From positions 310,001 to 374,000 of the forward strand of contig JAZKJV010007252.1 of assembly GCA_037367405.1 (NCBI GenBank): a DNA stretch of 64,000 nt. Reading direction: 5' to 3'. Position 1 is the stretch's first letter, and the number at the start of each line of letters is the position of its first letter. The DNA is from Ottelia alismoides (lineage: Eukaryota > Streptophyta > Magnoliopsida > Alismatales > Hydrocharitaceae). Made by a program: the position numbers and the translations under genes. The notes below the pieces were generated by a model. It was given only the letters and a program-made list of their open reading frames with translations, was not told where the DNA came from and did not search any database. Of this stretch, positions 1-11,920 are shown piece by piece.

Positions 1-414
1 TGATAAAAATACGAAAAATCCAATGAGGTCCCCAAGTGAACAGACACCTGGGCAATGAACCTCGTGAAGTAGAAGTGTCCAAAGTGTCTAAATTATTATA
101 ATAAATTTACAAAAATAAAATAAAAACACTCTCTCACAAAAATAGAATAAAAAGCAATGTTATCTGCTCTTCCTTCTCTCTTTGTCTCTCTCTCTCTCCT
201 ACTCTCTCTAATTAGCCTATGTAGAAAAGTACAATCTCCTCGCGGCTCGGGTGCGTCGAACTCCTAGAAATTCACCGTTGCCACGTGGACCCTCACAAGA
301 AAGTCAACAAAGGAAAATGGGTCAGAAACAGGTAAAACAATTATAAGAAATAAATGGCAAAAAATAAAAAGAGGAATAATGTGCAAGTATGTACAAAAGT
401 GCTACACTCAGTTG

Positions 415-433
415 CTCCCCGGCAGCGACACCA
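415..433 (-). other. ATH-1 primer binding site, tRNA-Asp type
   Basis: On the minus strand it reads TGGTGTCGCTGCCGGGGAG, two differences from the ATH-3 site (TGGCGCCGTTGCCGGGGAG). It is separated from the LTR by two bases, the same spacing as in ATH-2 and ATH-3. Such sites pair with the 3' end of a tRNA to prime minus-strand DNA synthesis. Confidence 0.75.
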
Positions 434-435
434 TT

Positions 436-3400
436 TGTCGAAACACCGGCTATTAAGAGGTGGTCATGCGATCCACACAAGGTAGGACCACAGTCGCTTT
501 GATGGCCACTCACGAAGGTCGATAAATCCAGACAACAATCAACCCACAACCAATAATAATCAAGCAATGCAAAGCAGGGTGTGGAGTCAAAATTTATTAT
601 AAACCATACAAATAAAAGTGTATAGTGGACAAGTACATGTAGGGTGTCAAACACATGAAACAAACTGGTGTAGCAGGTGTTATTATTTATCACTAAATAA
701 TAATGTATATCTTGTATATATTAAGCTACACAATTATCTACTTAGTGTTTTGTGGGTTTTTTATTTATTTATTTTTTGATATATATTTTTTTTAATTTAT
801 AATTTTTATTTTATTTTTATAATTTTCTGATTTTTAATTTCTTTTTCTTTTTAATATATGTTATATGTATATATATGTAATAATATGTATAATATGGTAT
901 AATATATATACAATACATATATAAAAATGGAAAATACAAAAAGAACAATCCATTTTATTTTTTAGTGGTTTAAAATAATTTTAAGGTATTTATAATATTT
1001 AATAATAATAATAAGTATATATAATAATACATTTGTATATAGGTTATATAGGGTATTTTATTTATAAATATATCTATATATAGTAAAAACATAAAATAAA
1101 TTATTTCTGTGTTTTTCAAATATTCCTCTATTTGTGAATTTCTGTTGATTTTTAGTGATTTTCATCTATTTTTAAAGTTCAAAATATCCTAAATCAGGGA
1201 ATATTTAAATAGGTTGAATTGTTTTTAGATTTAAAATTATAAAATATGTCCAAAATTTCTCAGAACTAATTTTAATATATATATTAATATGTATATATCA
1301 AAATATAGGACAGAAAACTATTTTTTAGATATTTGGGAATATTATAGAATTTCTAGAGGAATGGTTTGTGATTTTTTTGGTTTCTTTTATATTTTTTGTT
1401 ATTTTTGATCTGTTGGTCTAAAATTTAGTAATAAACGGTAGGTAATTTTTTGGAATTTTTAAGGATGATGTTATTTTTTTATTTTTTTTAACTCAAACAG
1501 GGAATACAAAGTTCTCTTTTGATTTTTAATAAATAAAAAATGCGAGAAAATTGGTAAAAATATATGGCATGTGTGAGCAATTAATCATGCATTTACATCT
1601 ATTTTACATGATTTTTGAATCACAAGAGCTATTTATAGAAAATAGAAATGCAAAAATTAAATTTATACAAGTTGGCAGGGGTATTTATGCAATATTAATT
1701 AAATGGGAGGGGGTAAATGCAAAAACACCCAATGTTTTTAACTGAAACTTGATTTTTACATATTAAATGCAACTATTACAAAACCTAGAGGGTACAAATA
1801 ATATTTACCCAACTCACGAGGGGGGCATATAAGCTGAGTTGGTAATGGACTCACTTGTAATTTTAGAAGCTACAGGGGTTTTAATGCAATTTGTCCTCAA
1901 ACTTTGAATGTAATAAAATATTTACAATACTTTTTAAGAAATACAAAAAGGTGGAGGGTGGATATGTAAATTACCCACATAAACGATAGCTCATCGCATC
2001 GTCCCTTGTGCGCCACATGTCTGATCCAACGTTCGAGTTCTTGTATCCCTTCAAAAGGAACGGATGGCCCAGATTGGATCTGGGTTGCATTCTTGATTTA
2101 ACGGATGGTAGGCGGTCGCGAAGAACAGATGAACTCACCTCCGACAGGTTTTGATTTCTTTGTTATCCTCCGTCTAGCAGTGGTTCCTTGCTCCGACGAT
2201 GGCTATGTGCTCCTAGAGGTCCTCCACACGTGTTGATCTGCTCTGATGAGCTCGATGTGGTTCAATGGAGAATTTAGGGGCTCAGTTGGCTCAATGTGAT
2301 CTGGAGGTCCTCCAGGAGCTCTAGTAGGCTCCAGAAGGATCGCCAAGAGCAGGACCTACACCAAATGGTTAACCTATTCGAGGGAACTTCCTCGACCGAT
2401 TGCTTGAAGCTGTGAGCAAGGGGGGAGTGGAATGTGATGAGCTCCAGCGAGGGTATGGACGAAGGAGCTTGATTCATAGATCCACGATGGATCTGGGTTG
2501 ATCAGATGGGGGAATCTGCGGAGAAAGAGAAGGAGAGTGAGAGAGTATAATGGCGATGGATAATGATCAGAAGACTTAGTATTTGGCCTAGACCTCAAGC
2601 TCCAGGTCAAAAGGGGATTTAATATTAAACTAATCTACATTCTAAAAGCCAAAATTAAAAATCAGAAATTAAACCTAATACCTAAGATTACCTAATAAAG
2701 CAAGAAAGGTGACCTCGATTTGATTAGAGGTTTAAGAAGTTGAACCGGTCGGAGCTGCTCCGGTGATGAGGTTGGATCACCTCCACCGGTTGTTCCTTCT
2801 CGTCGCAGAACCGTCTAGACTCTTGTTGTCACCCAGTGAGTGGAGCTCTAGGTCTCTGAGGGGATCAGAAAGGACAAGGCAAAAAGATGGAGAAGGTGGA
2901 GGTTTTATAGAATGGTGAACGATTGGGATTGTCATGGGATTGGTGGAGATGGAGTGGTGGGTTGGATGATCAAAAAGATGGGCGAAGATGATTGGGTGTA
3001 TGGGTTGCAGAGGAGTGGGAGGCTCGAGGCGAGGGGAAGCATGGGTTTGGTGTGGAAAATGGGAGATAACATGCGAAGAACGAGGCTCTGACAAGTCAAT
3101 TGGTAAGGCAGGATAGTTGACCAAAGTCAACAGTCGCTGCAACCTGGTTGGTCCATGTGAACCAACCAGATAAATCCAGTCTAAAAATACCTTGTAAATG
3201 AATATAAATTAACAAGTGAATTAATTATTTTTTTATTCAGACTTGATATTTCTAATTTTATGTAGTATTTAATTCCTAATTTTATTTATTTTTTATGACT
3301 ATTTATAACATGTTAATATTCACATGTATATATAGGGGGCAGGGGGCCTGCACCCTAGGGTGTAGGAAACTCCCTGCACCCACCCCATTTTCTGATTATT

Positions 3401-4735
3401 TTTTATTTTTTGAATTAAAAGTTAGGTGGATTTACTTAATATGTTAAAGGGAATATGTGTTTCAAGTTTCATGCAAAACAAACATTCCTAACACGTTCAT
3501 CTAGACATGGTCGATTTCAGCAATTCTAAAATCGTTAAAATTTGGTAGTCTTGATGAAGATGATAGAAGTCTCGAATTAAGTTGAATTTGGAATGATAAC
3601 ATGGTGATACATTGTGATCTAAATCCCCCAAGGTTTCATTTCAAAAAAATCAAAAAATAATGAAAAATTAGGCCGGGTGTAGGGAGTTACCTGCACCCGC
3701 CGAGGTAGGCTCCTTTTTCCCATATATATGTGTGTAAATTTACCTATATTTACATATTTTACTTTTAATTTCTATTTTTTATTATTATTTACATGTATTT
3801 TATATATTTTAAATTTATTTAATTACATTTTTGGATATTTTTGTTTATTTTCCTGAATTTTTTGTATAGTTAATTAATTATATACATATTCTTTATTGGT
3901 ACATATATGTAAATTTCATCTATGTTTTGAAATATATTATATTATTTTATTTTATTTTCGATGTTTTTATTTTAGTTAATTATATACATATGTTTTAAAT
4001 AATATTCAAAAATTTATAAAAATATATGAAAATGAAAATATAAATAATACATATACTGAATAAAATATACATATATAATGCACAATGGGGGCCCAAAATC
4101 TAACTTTTGTATCTTAACTCTGAATTTAATGAAACCACCTTCATTAAATAGCTTATTTAATTTTATGAACAATAAAGGTGAGTTTGGTCAATTTTGATAA
4201 TGTATGGAGAAGACACGGGTATGCAAAGTTTTCTTTGCGGTTTTTTATTTTATATATCCCAGACACACCATGCATTATTTTTCAGTGAAATCAATTTTGT
4301 ATTTTTCTTTGTATTTTTATGTACAATATTCATGTTGAGGGTTTTATTATTTGAGATGTAAAAATAATAAAATAAAATAGGTCCCATAATGTAATTCCTA
4401 AGCAATAATTAGGTTTGTTTTTGTGATTTACTGTGTATTTTTATAGAATTCTTCTGCGCTATCTCCCCCTACCTTATTCCTTATCGGCCAAGTCATCATG
4501 ATGACTGGGTCTCGGGGTGTAGGTCACTCAGTGTCTTTGACACTTCATTCTTTTTCTTTTCTTTCCTTTATTCTTTAATTTCAGAATTAAATACATTATT
4601 TATACAGTATTTTGTACAATATTTTGTATTATTTATAGAGTATTTATTTTGACAAATTACTGATATATAAATCCATTTAGATAGGGATTTAATGTCAAAA
4701 TGAAAGAATAAAGGTGATGAAATGAGGATTCGTCA
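436..4735 (-). repeat. ATH-1 5' LTR (about 4.3 kb)
   Basis: The boundaries are the TG next to the primer-site spacer at 436 and the CA at 4734-4735. The body is very AT-rich, except for 2000-3170, which has the higher GC expected of a transcribed LTR leader. A 387-bp inverted-repeat element (3335-3721) accounts for part of the unusual length. Short ORFs inside (for example 322-693, 1551-1745, 2777-3142) resemble no known protein. The partner LTR is outside the window, so no age can be read. Confidence 0.65.
3335..3721. mobile_element. MITE-like element with about 90-bp terminal inverted repeats
   Basis: The two ends are inverted copies: a GC-rich tip, then a stretch containing AACTCCCTGCACCC on the left that returns as its complement around 3675-3695, then T/A-rich arms ending near GATTTTTTTGAA. 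The centre (about 200 bp) has no ORF of note. Both flanks are ATATATAT-type sequence, consistent with a target duplication but not diagnostic in such AT-rich DNA. It is inserted in the ATH-1 LTR, so it is younger than that LTR. The superfamily is uncertain (Mutator or hAT type by length). Confidence 0.6.
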
Positions 4736-7700
4736 CACATACATCAACATGTATGAGGTTAAGAATACCTTTGTATCTTACACCATTCCCGAAGAAGAGT
4801 TCCTTGAACAAGCTATTCTGAATACATTACTCAGAAGTAGGTAAGTTTGAACTTTTATACAATCTATAGGTTCATCTCTTATTAGTCTTATCAATAGACA
4901 CATGTCCAAGTCTTAATGTCATATCATTGTTATATGAGCTTCATCCCCCATTGATCTTTAAAGGTTTTTAATTCCAGTATTAGAAATGGTAATCAACCAT
5001 CCATTAATATTTAATTTCATAGAGTCCTTCTGATGTTAGATTACCTTTTGAAATATATTCATCATAAAACTTTATGATAGGTCTAATCTCATAATGTATG
5101 CCCATTTATAACAAATTTAGAAACAGTCAATGAATCCTTTCTAATTTGTATGTCAAAAAAGCATTTTCTAATACTAGAATCGAGTGGTCTTATTATTCAA
5201 TATGATTGTTGCAACAATTGCATCAAATTTCATGTGCATGACTATAAACCTTTATATCAATCTTAATAGTCTTCTAAAACAAATGCAACCAATTACCGGT
5301 GTTAGCATAATAACGAGATACAATTATCAAACTTTAAGCTTAATTTATAAGTAATTTGATTTTCTATGATGATATGTAGATGTATCATATTTTGATGCAC
5401 TATCCGAGTCCTTTAAGGATTCTAGATAGTCTGGATAATTATGCTATCATAATATTGACTCTTGCAATATTGACAATCATCCAGTCATTTGTATGTGGAA
5501 GTTGAAGAAACATGGTCAACTCTTTGTCCTTTCTTCCTTATATGAATTTGACATATACTTCCAATGCGCTTCCTTAATCATTAAATAACCATTTCTTAAG
5601 ATAAAAGATCCCATAATTGAACATGTCCTCAAAGGATTTCAATCTGAAAATATTTCAACATATATACTTGCTTTATCTTATTCATACAATATGAATATCA
5701 TGAAGCTTTATGAAAGACTTGATCATAGATAGTATAATGATGACACTCATCATATCCACATCCATCTTGACTCTTATAAATTCGATTCAGGCAGGTACTC
5801 AAATATTTTGAGTACATCATCTCCTTATGGAACCACCATTTTTCATAATGCAGTGAACCTTGTCTTTCATGATCATATGTTGATAGCGCATAACTTTGTT
5901 AAAAAAACATCTCCTTCGGATCTTAGAACGATCCTGACAATACGATCCGCATCGATATGTTGCTTCCAAAGCAAATTCGATGAAGGATCTGGACTGTAGC
6001 GACATACGAATCATTGATCGTCGTCCTACTTCCTATTTAATATGAGGAAACTTCGACATTGTAACGACATACATTATGTGTTCAATTGCAAGTACTACAT
6101 ATTAATCATGAATCATATCCATGACGTCGATTATTATTGAGTATAAAATTGAGTGGTTTTAAAAGAAGGTCATCCAAAATAAGATAATTTGTATATATAC
6201 ACTTTGATTATGTCATTATTATTTTTAAATCAAAGTTTTCTTGATTTTTGTTATTATTTTGAAAGTCCATTCCCTTTCGTACTTTAGAAGCAGGAGGTAT
6301 GCCAACCAAATTACCTCAAGCGAGATCTGAGATCTCCCTTTCACTTTCGTCACACCCCAATTATATAAGAACGTGCAACTACGGTGAAGGAAGCATGAAC
6401 TTCTTCCGCTTTGCAAGTCCAACTTACACTCCTGATTCGATCTTTGACACTAGGACCCACCACCCCTAAGGTGATGTTGACCCATTGTGAATTAAACCAA
6501 CCGTCATCAGGAATAGCACTCGCTATAGGCAATCCAATATCACCTCAATTATATGGGGAACAATACTGGGGTCACTATGTATATGGCCTTACTCTTTTGA
6601 GAAGTAGAGAAACCAAACAGATCCATGTGTGCTTGTACACCGAAGCTATGACTTTGCATATGCATTTTCGATGCACAATCCATGGTGATGGAACAATCCG
6701 CCTTGACAGGAGACCGTGGATGTCATCTTATGATCCTCCATGTCCCATTCAAAGTTCGACTAATCATTTGGATCACATTCACATGATTAATCCTTCCAAG
6801 GGAAATACACTCTATATTAATTATAGATTATGAATTTTAATTGGATTAAATTGATTTAATCACATTAAATTAATTAACAGTCTAATGCAACTAACAAACA
6901 TTTAAGTTTAATTGATATTACTATATGGTATTAGCTCTCATAAGTGTGTATTATTTTGATTTTAGTGATTAGAATACAACTTGACTTACTCATATTACCT
7001 TTCCTCTAAAATGGATCCAACCATATGCTCGAGTTATGTCGGGAGGAGCATTTCCTTGACATGCAAGGCGTTAATCAAGAAACCAAGGCAACATACCGGT
7101 TTAGACACATTCACCATCTCGAATCATAAGAATATAATTGGATCGATGTACTTGCGGTTTTATCAATCTTCCTTTGATGACCGACATGATATTGTATAGT
7201 ATACACTCAGAAGTTTAGGTATCTTAAAATATTTTAACGACCATAAATTTCTAGTCATATCAAGCAAACAAGTTTGGTTTTGCATGTAAAAGTTGTCCAA
7301 CAATTATTGTAGGATAAACTAGGGTTTTCATGTCATAAACCAATCATTCAATGTAGTTATTATCATATATTTCTCTAAATAAATGATACAACAATTTAAT
7401 CAGTGCAAATTCCAAATTTTGATAATTATATTTGAATGATTAAACACATTAAAAGTTGTCAATAAGATGATTCAATCATCTTCTGGTCCATTTCCACTAA
7501 ATATTACATATACATGGCAAATAGAGTCGGAATCATGCGAAAGAAATTCAAGTGGTTTGCTGATTTGATCCTTATCATAATAATGTGTTTTAATGATAGG
7601 AAAAATAGTAACCAGAAAATGTTTAGTTATAGATCTAAGCTTACATGCAAAAACAACAACATTGCGGGAACTTTTCGAAATCAAAATAATGCTCAATATT

Positions 7701-7921
7701 AGCCAACTTTTGGCAAAATTTTGAGGACATGTCCAGACCATTTAAACATGCTTAAGTATCCTAAATATTCGTTCATAATAGGGTAAAACATGAGACATGT
7801 AATATATGCTTAAAATTAATTTGAAATTTTAATAATACGAAAAATAATGAGTTTCTGTGCATCCCAATATCCAAAGCATTGTTCCCTAGGATTTGGATCA
7901 TATCTAAGACCTTAAACAATG
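4736..7921 (-). pseudogene. COP-1 internal region: leader, decayed gag-protease, start of integrase
   Basis: This is the internal part of the old minus-strand copia element. Reading leftwards from the primer site at 7933, about 1.7 kb of leader (7921 to about 6190) precedes decayed coding sequence. At the left end (4736-4775) the minus strand translates to RYKGILNLIHVDVC, matching COP-2's integrase segment RCEGILDLIHTDVC at the expected distance from the primer site (about 3.2 kb here, 3.3 kb in COP-2). The block at about 6330-6830 is strongly similar to COP-2 at 33790-34180 in reverse complement. The gag reading frame is too broken to follow. ATH-1 interrupts the element at 4735. Confidence 0.6.
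6411..6833 (+). other. antisense ORF in the COP-1 leader (conserved in COP-2)
   Basis: The frame is open for 140 codons on the strand opposite to COP-1 transcription, within the leader between primer site and gag; the frame includes WGHYVYGLTLLRSRE and YDPPCPIQSS. The first codon is not ATG; internal ATGs exist. COP-2 has the matching antisense frame (33780-34013, WGRYAYVLTLSRSKS and CDPPPHIQ) with a one-base frameshift upstream of it. Similarity at the nucleotide level explains at least part of the match, so coding is not shown. No known domain is recognised. Confidence 0.3.
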
Positions 7922-7933
7922 GCTCTGATACCA
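7922..7933 (-). other. COP-1 primer binding site, initiator tRNA-Met type
   Basis: The minus strand reads TGGTATCAGAGC, the usual complement of the initiator tRNA-Met 3' end in plant copia elements. It lies two bases from the LTR edge at 7936, the same spacing as in COP-2. Confidence 0.85.
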
Positions 7934-7935
7934 CT

Positions 7936-9083
7936 TGAAGGCAAGGTGTTAGCCTCGCGCATCACAGAAGCATGGAGATCGGATCAAATCCAATCTAGGT
8001 CAACTAGTCGTACTAGTTGACATGGCAGCAGAAAAATAAAATATGCCTTTTCATCAACACCACATGAGTTTAGGCTTACCTCTTTAAGTGTGGTTGTGAT
8101 CCTTAGAGCTACTAAAGGAAGAAGCCTCCAGACTCAAGTCTGATCCGACGAGAATGTGCTTGCGAGCATGATGATGAGTTATGAACTTCCTACAATCCCG
8201 AGCAATGATTCAAGCAAGGAACTTTCTGATTCATCTCACGAAATCACTTGACTTCTCCACGAGCATGATACACGGAAGAGGATGGAGTTCCTCGAGCAAC
8301 CGATCCGGTAGCATGACAGCAACATAACAACGATCACGATCTCCGCCAATCTTGGGCAGGGGGATGACCTAGGATTGTGAAGTGAGAGAGATTGGACGTG
8401 TAGAGAGAATGGGAGAGAGAGAGAATTTAGTTTATGCAACAATTACATATATCTTCTATAAAAAGGGCTAGGGCTAGCCTCTCTGTTATAGCATTTTAGA
8501 AGTCCATGGATCTCAATCCATGTGCTCTCAATAATTAACGGTTTATATTGATTTGTGCTTCTTTTAAGTTTATAATAAACACAAAAGAAAATACAAAGAG
8601 ATAATTTGAAAACAGTTTCCAAATTATATTAATTAAAAAATAATTGATAAATGAATTTAATAAAAAGAAGCTCCATCCATATACTAAAAATAGGGCGGAC
8701 ATTTACCATGGTTAACAACCCATAGACGTCAACTCGAAATAATGGAATGAGTCAAAATTAATTTATCTATTGTATTAATTAATTGAATAATTGAATTATC
8801 ACCAAATAATTCCAAAATATTTATGATAATTGCAATTAAACTATTTTTTAGAATTAAATTATTCCATCCACTTAGTGTAAATCATATTTACATTTAAAAA
8901 TGTAATGTGAATCCAATTGACGTCAACATAGAAATAGTAAATCTCATTCACAATTAACTCTCTCCAAGATATTGTGGATCGTATCTATATTATCCATGAT
9001 TATTGTAGATAGTATTATCCACATTGATATTATCTATGATAATTGAATCCAATTTAATTATATTCGACATCTCTATCCACGTG
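7936..9083 (-). repeat. COP-1 5' LTR, segment 3 of 3 (primer-site side)
   Basis: This is the last part of the COP-1 LTR. It ends (minus strand) in CCTTCA, as does the COP-2 3' LTR (40756-40761), and carries the downstream region with the transcribed-looking, GC-richer block at 8100-8500. Its other edge (9083) is the ATH-2 insertion point. The LTR resumes at 29009 and again at 40762; joined in that order the three segments follow the COP-2 LTR from end to start. Confidence 0.75.
9079..9083. repeat. target site duplication of ATH-2 (left copy)
   Basis: ACGTG here and ACATG at 29004-29008 flank the element exactly outside the terminal TG and CA. The single difference is a G-to-A transition at a CpG, the change expected from decay of a methylated CpG. 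Confidence 0.7.
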
Positions 9084-11909
9084 TGATGAATCGCTAAATG
9101 CATGAATTAAAATCGATCCGTTGTAGCACAGGCACTTAACTTATCATACAAAATCGAGACGAAACTCAGTGACGAGGTTTTCGGCTTAAATTTTTATCAT
9201 GGGAAGTCCAGGGTCAAACATAAGGACACGAGCAATTTAATGATTAGATTTAGAGATAAAATATCTTAGATAGCAATTCATAGATCTATTATATTGAGAT
9301 GATGCACAAATCACAATTATATAGATTTCTAGCACATTTTTATGCAACTAAATTAAATGCAAACAGTGGTGCACCAACAACATTAATATGATATCCACAC
9401 TCAAATGCATAAGACAAATAACTTGGATCAGTTGTAAAGATATCATGTATCAGTTACAAGACATGTAACTTAACAACAAGTGAATTTAGTCTCGAAACTT
9501 TATTCAATGTTAGTTAATAATTTCACTTGTAAGTTTTAATAAATGTACCCAACAATTAAATCTTTTAATGATCTAATAATAATGATTAAAAATAACTAGC
9601 AATAGACCATTAAACATTAAGGTAACTCAAAGATTCAATTGTTCAATTAAAGTGTATTTTCAATCATGTTTCATGGTTTCAACAAGCATATTAAACAAAG
9701 AACAATAAATGTGTGACTTTTAAACAAAAATCATCCACAAAACTTGCTACAAGATAGAGTGTCAAACAAGCTTTAAAATGTATCAAAATTACATTAATTA
9801 GACTTGAGGATAACAAGTTATACAACAATGAGGTGCATAAATGTAAGAAAACTTCCAAGTTTTATTACAAATAAGGACAATCAGGGACTAAAATGTAAAT
9901 AAGAAAACCAGCAGGGGCTATCATGTAATTTTCACTAGACATAAGGACTTATCTATACTATCAAGAGTTTGAAGGTCCTCCGTTGCAATTTTCCACCCAC
10001 ATGCGCAAAACACGTGATTGCTTAGGTTCGATCATGGAGGCTTGTACCATGCATCATCTTCTGGTACTTCTCTGGAGGACAGGACTTAGGCTCAGACTCC
10101 ATGCATGAGGTCTGAAGCGTTGCCTCGGTTAGCAACGTGGCTTGATTACAACCATTGGACCACGCCCAAAGTAGGGGATCCAACAGTAACGGATATCCAA
10201 GAGTTATTGATCTCCTTCTCAACCGGTGGCAATCGAGCAGAGCTCCGATTGATTCGCTTCCTGAACGTCTTGAGACCTTTGTCGATGCTCGGTGATGAAG
10301 TTTGATGCTTAAAGAAGCTAAAAAGATATTTAGATATCTCTGTGGATGAAGCTCGAGCAGATGAAAAATGGGAGATCGGAGCTGGATGTCAAATTCTGAT
10401 CATTGACATCTGTGGAGGTCCTACATGGTTAGCTACAAAGGATAAACACCTGTGAGTGTTTAGAAGGCTAAAATGGGTGAAATGAAAGGCTATGCAAAGG
10501 CATGGATCAAGCCCTAGTGAGCTGTCTTCTTTATGCAGAAGAAGACAGTGATGTGGAGTTAACATAGAGATGCATCGATGAAAAGATGAACCAGAGGATT
10601 ACGTGTAGATCGTGGTTCGAAGATGGAAGTGATGGCACATTTTGATAGTAGTTTGATGAAGTAAAATAGATGTGAGAAATATGTGAATAGTAACAAAACT
10701 CACGATCAGAATTTCACCCGAAATCGAAGGTTGAAGATGAATCTTGAGCCAAGGTTCGAAGCTTGAAGCTTCGAGATCTTCACTTGAAGTTATTGGCTAG
10801 AAAACTAAGCTCAAATAGTTGTATATTAAGCTGTAACTTGGTATAGGAACCAAGGATCCCACAGGATCTCGCACCCTATCTTCGCTCGATCTTGTCTCTT
10901 TCTTTGTCACAAGAGAGGCTAGATGGCTAAGGGAGAGCTCTCGCAAGGGCGGACAACTGGTGAAGATGGCTGGTGGAGGAGTATTTAAAGAATATATGGA
11001 GAAGGTTGCAAGGAGTATTGAGGTAGTTTCAACCATCACGCAAGAGCACCATGGTGGTTTCCAGTTGTTTTGGTGGTTGACGCGAAGGAGAGAGAAATTA
11101 AGGGAAGAGGATGCCAATGGAGGTTGGTCAGAGGATAACTGGAGGTGGTTGGATTAATTAGGAGAAGGTGGTCGATGAATGAAAAGTTGCGCCCTTTAGA
11201 AGAGGAAGCTGGAGGTTGAAGATATACTCCGACCGTTGGATCTGTGAATCCTAGGTCCACAGATGGGCGCTAAGTGATGAAGAGGATGCGCCTGATCAGA
11301 ATAATCCAACGGTCAGAGATCAAGGTGTTGAAGGACAACTCAGATGGAGTTGATCAAGAGATCATCAGACGGTGCAGATAGAAGATAAGTGGTGTAAATA
11401 GAAGCGACCACGTGGAGTGCTTTGGAAGCACCATGTGGCATAATCGGAATTGAAGAAAAATACAAAATTCAGAAATAATTAGAAAAGAATTATTTAGAGG
11501 AAGAATTAGGAAAAGTATTGAACGTGAAAGTTGTAGATCTCAATGAGATCTACAATTTTCATGTAGAAGTCAAAGAGATCAGAGGTCATCTATACATTGT
11601 TAAAAATTAAATAGTATTAAAAATCATATTAAACAATTTTCTTTAAATTTTCCTTTTGCTTATTTTATTTTTTATTTTTATTTTATTTGATGTTAATTTC
11701 TTTATGTACAATTTTATTATTATTTTTTTTGATTTAAATAAGAAATAAATACAAAAAATACTACACCATATTCATAGATAATAATTAGTGTTAATTATTT
11801 ACAACATAGTAGTTAGTAATTAGTGTTAATTAGTTAATGAATCTTGTTTTTTTACTTTAGCAAGAGAAATAATATTGGAGATTAATGATGATAAATCTGA
11901 AATTTATTA
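9084..11909 (-). repeat. ATH-2 3' LTR
   Basis: It aligns along its length with 26133-29003; both begin (plus strand) TGATGAAT. The start of the LTR on the minus strand has decayed from TGATAAAT to TAATAAAT at 11909, losing the usual TG. CpG sites conserved in one copy are often TG or CA in the other (for example GTGCCACGTG near 27080 against GTACCATGCA here). Short ORFs within (10797-11260) are shadows of LTR sequence. Confidence 0.85.
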
Positions 11910-11920
11910 CCCCCATACTT
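11910..11920 (-). other. ATH-2 polypurine tract
   Basis: The minus strand reads AAGTATGGGGG directly against the LTR, matching the ATH-3 tract AAGTATAGGGGG at 63599-63609. Such tracts resist RNase H and prime plus-strand DNA synthesis. Confidence 0.75.

Larger units (their letters stand above)
1..4735 (-). mobile_element. ATH-1: right end of an Athila-like Ty3/gypsy retrotransposon
   Basis: Only the 5' end of this minus-strand element is in the window: a 4.3-kb 5' LTR (436-4735), a tRNA-Asp-type primer site (415-433) and 435 bp of AT-rich untranslated leader running off the left edge. It is assigned to the same group as ATH-2 and ATH-3 by the primer site and by the LTR start, an imperfect palindrome beginning TGACGAATCC on the minus strand. 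It lies inside the integrase region of COP-1, which resumes at 4736 with a recognisable integrase segment. The bases after the LTR, CACAT (4736-4740), would be one copy of the target duplication; the partner is outside the window. No gag or pol is visible. Confidence 0.75.

Noticed and set aside
322..693. 123-codon minus-strand ORF
   Set aside because: It spans the primer site and LTR edge of ATH-1 and resembles no protein.
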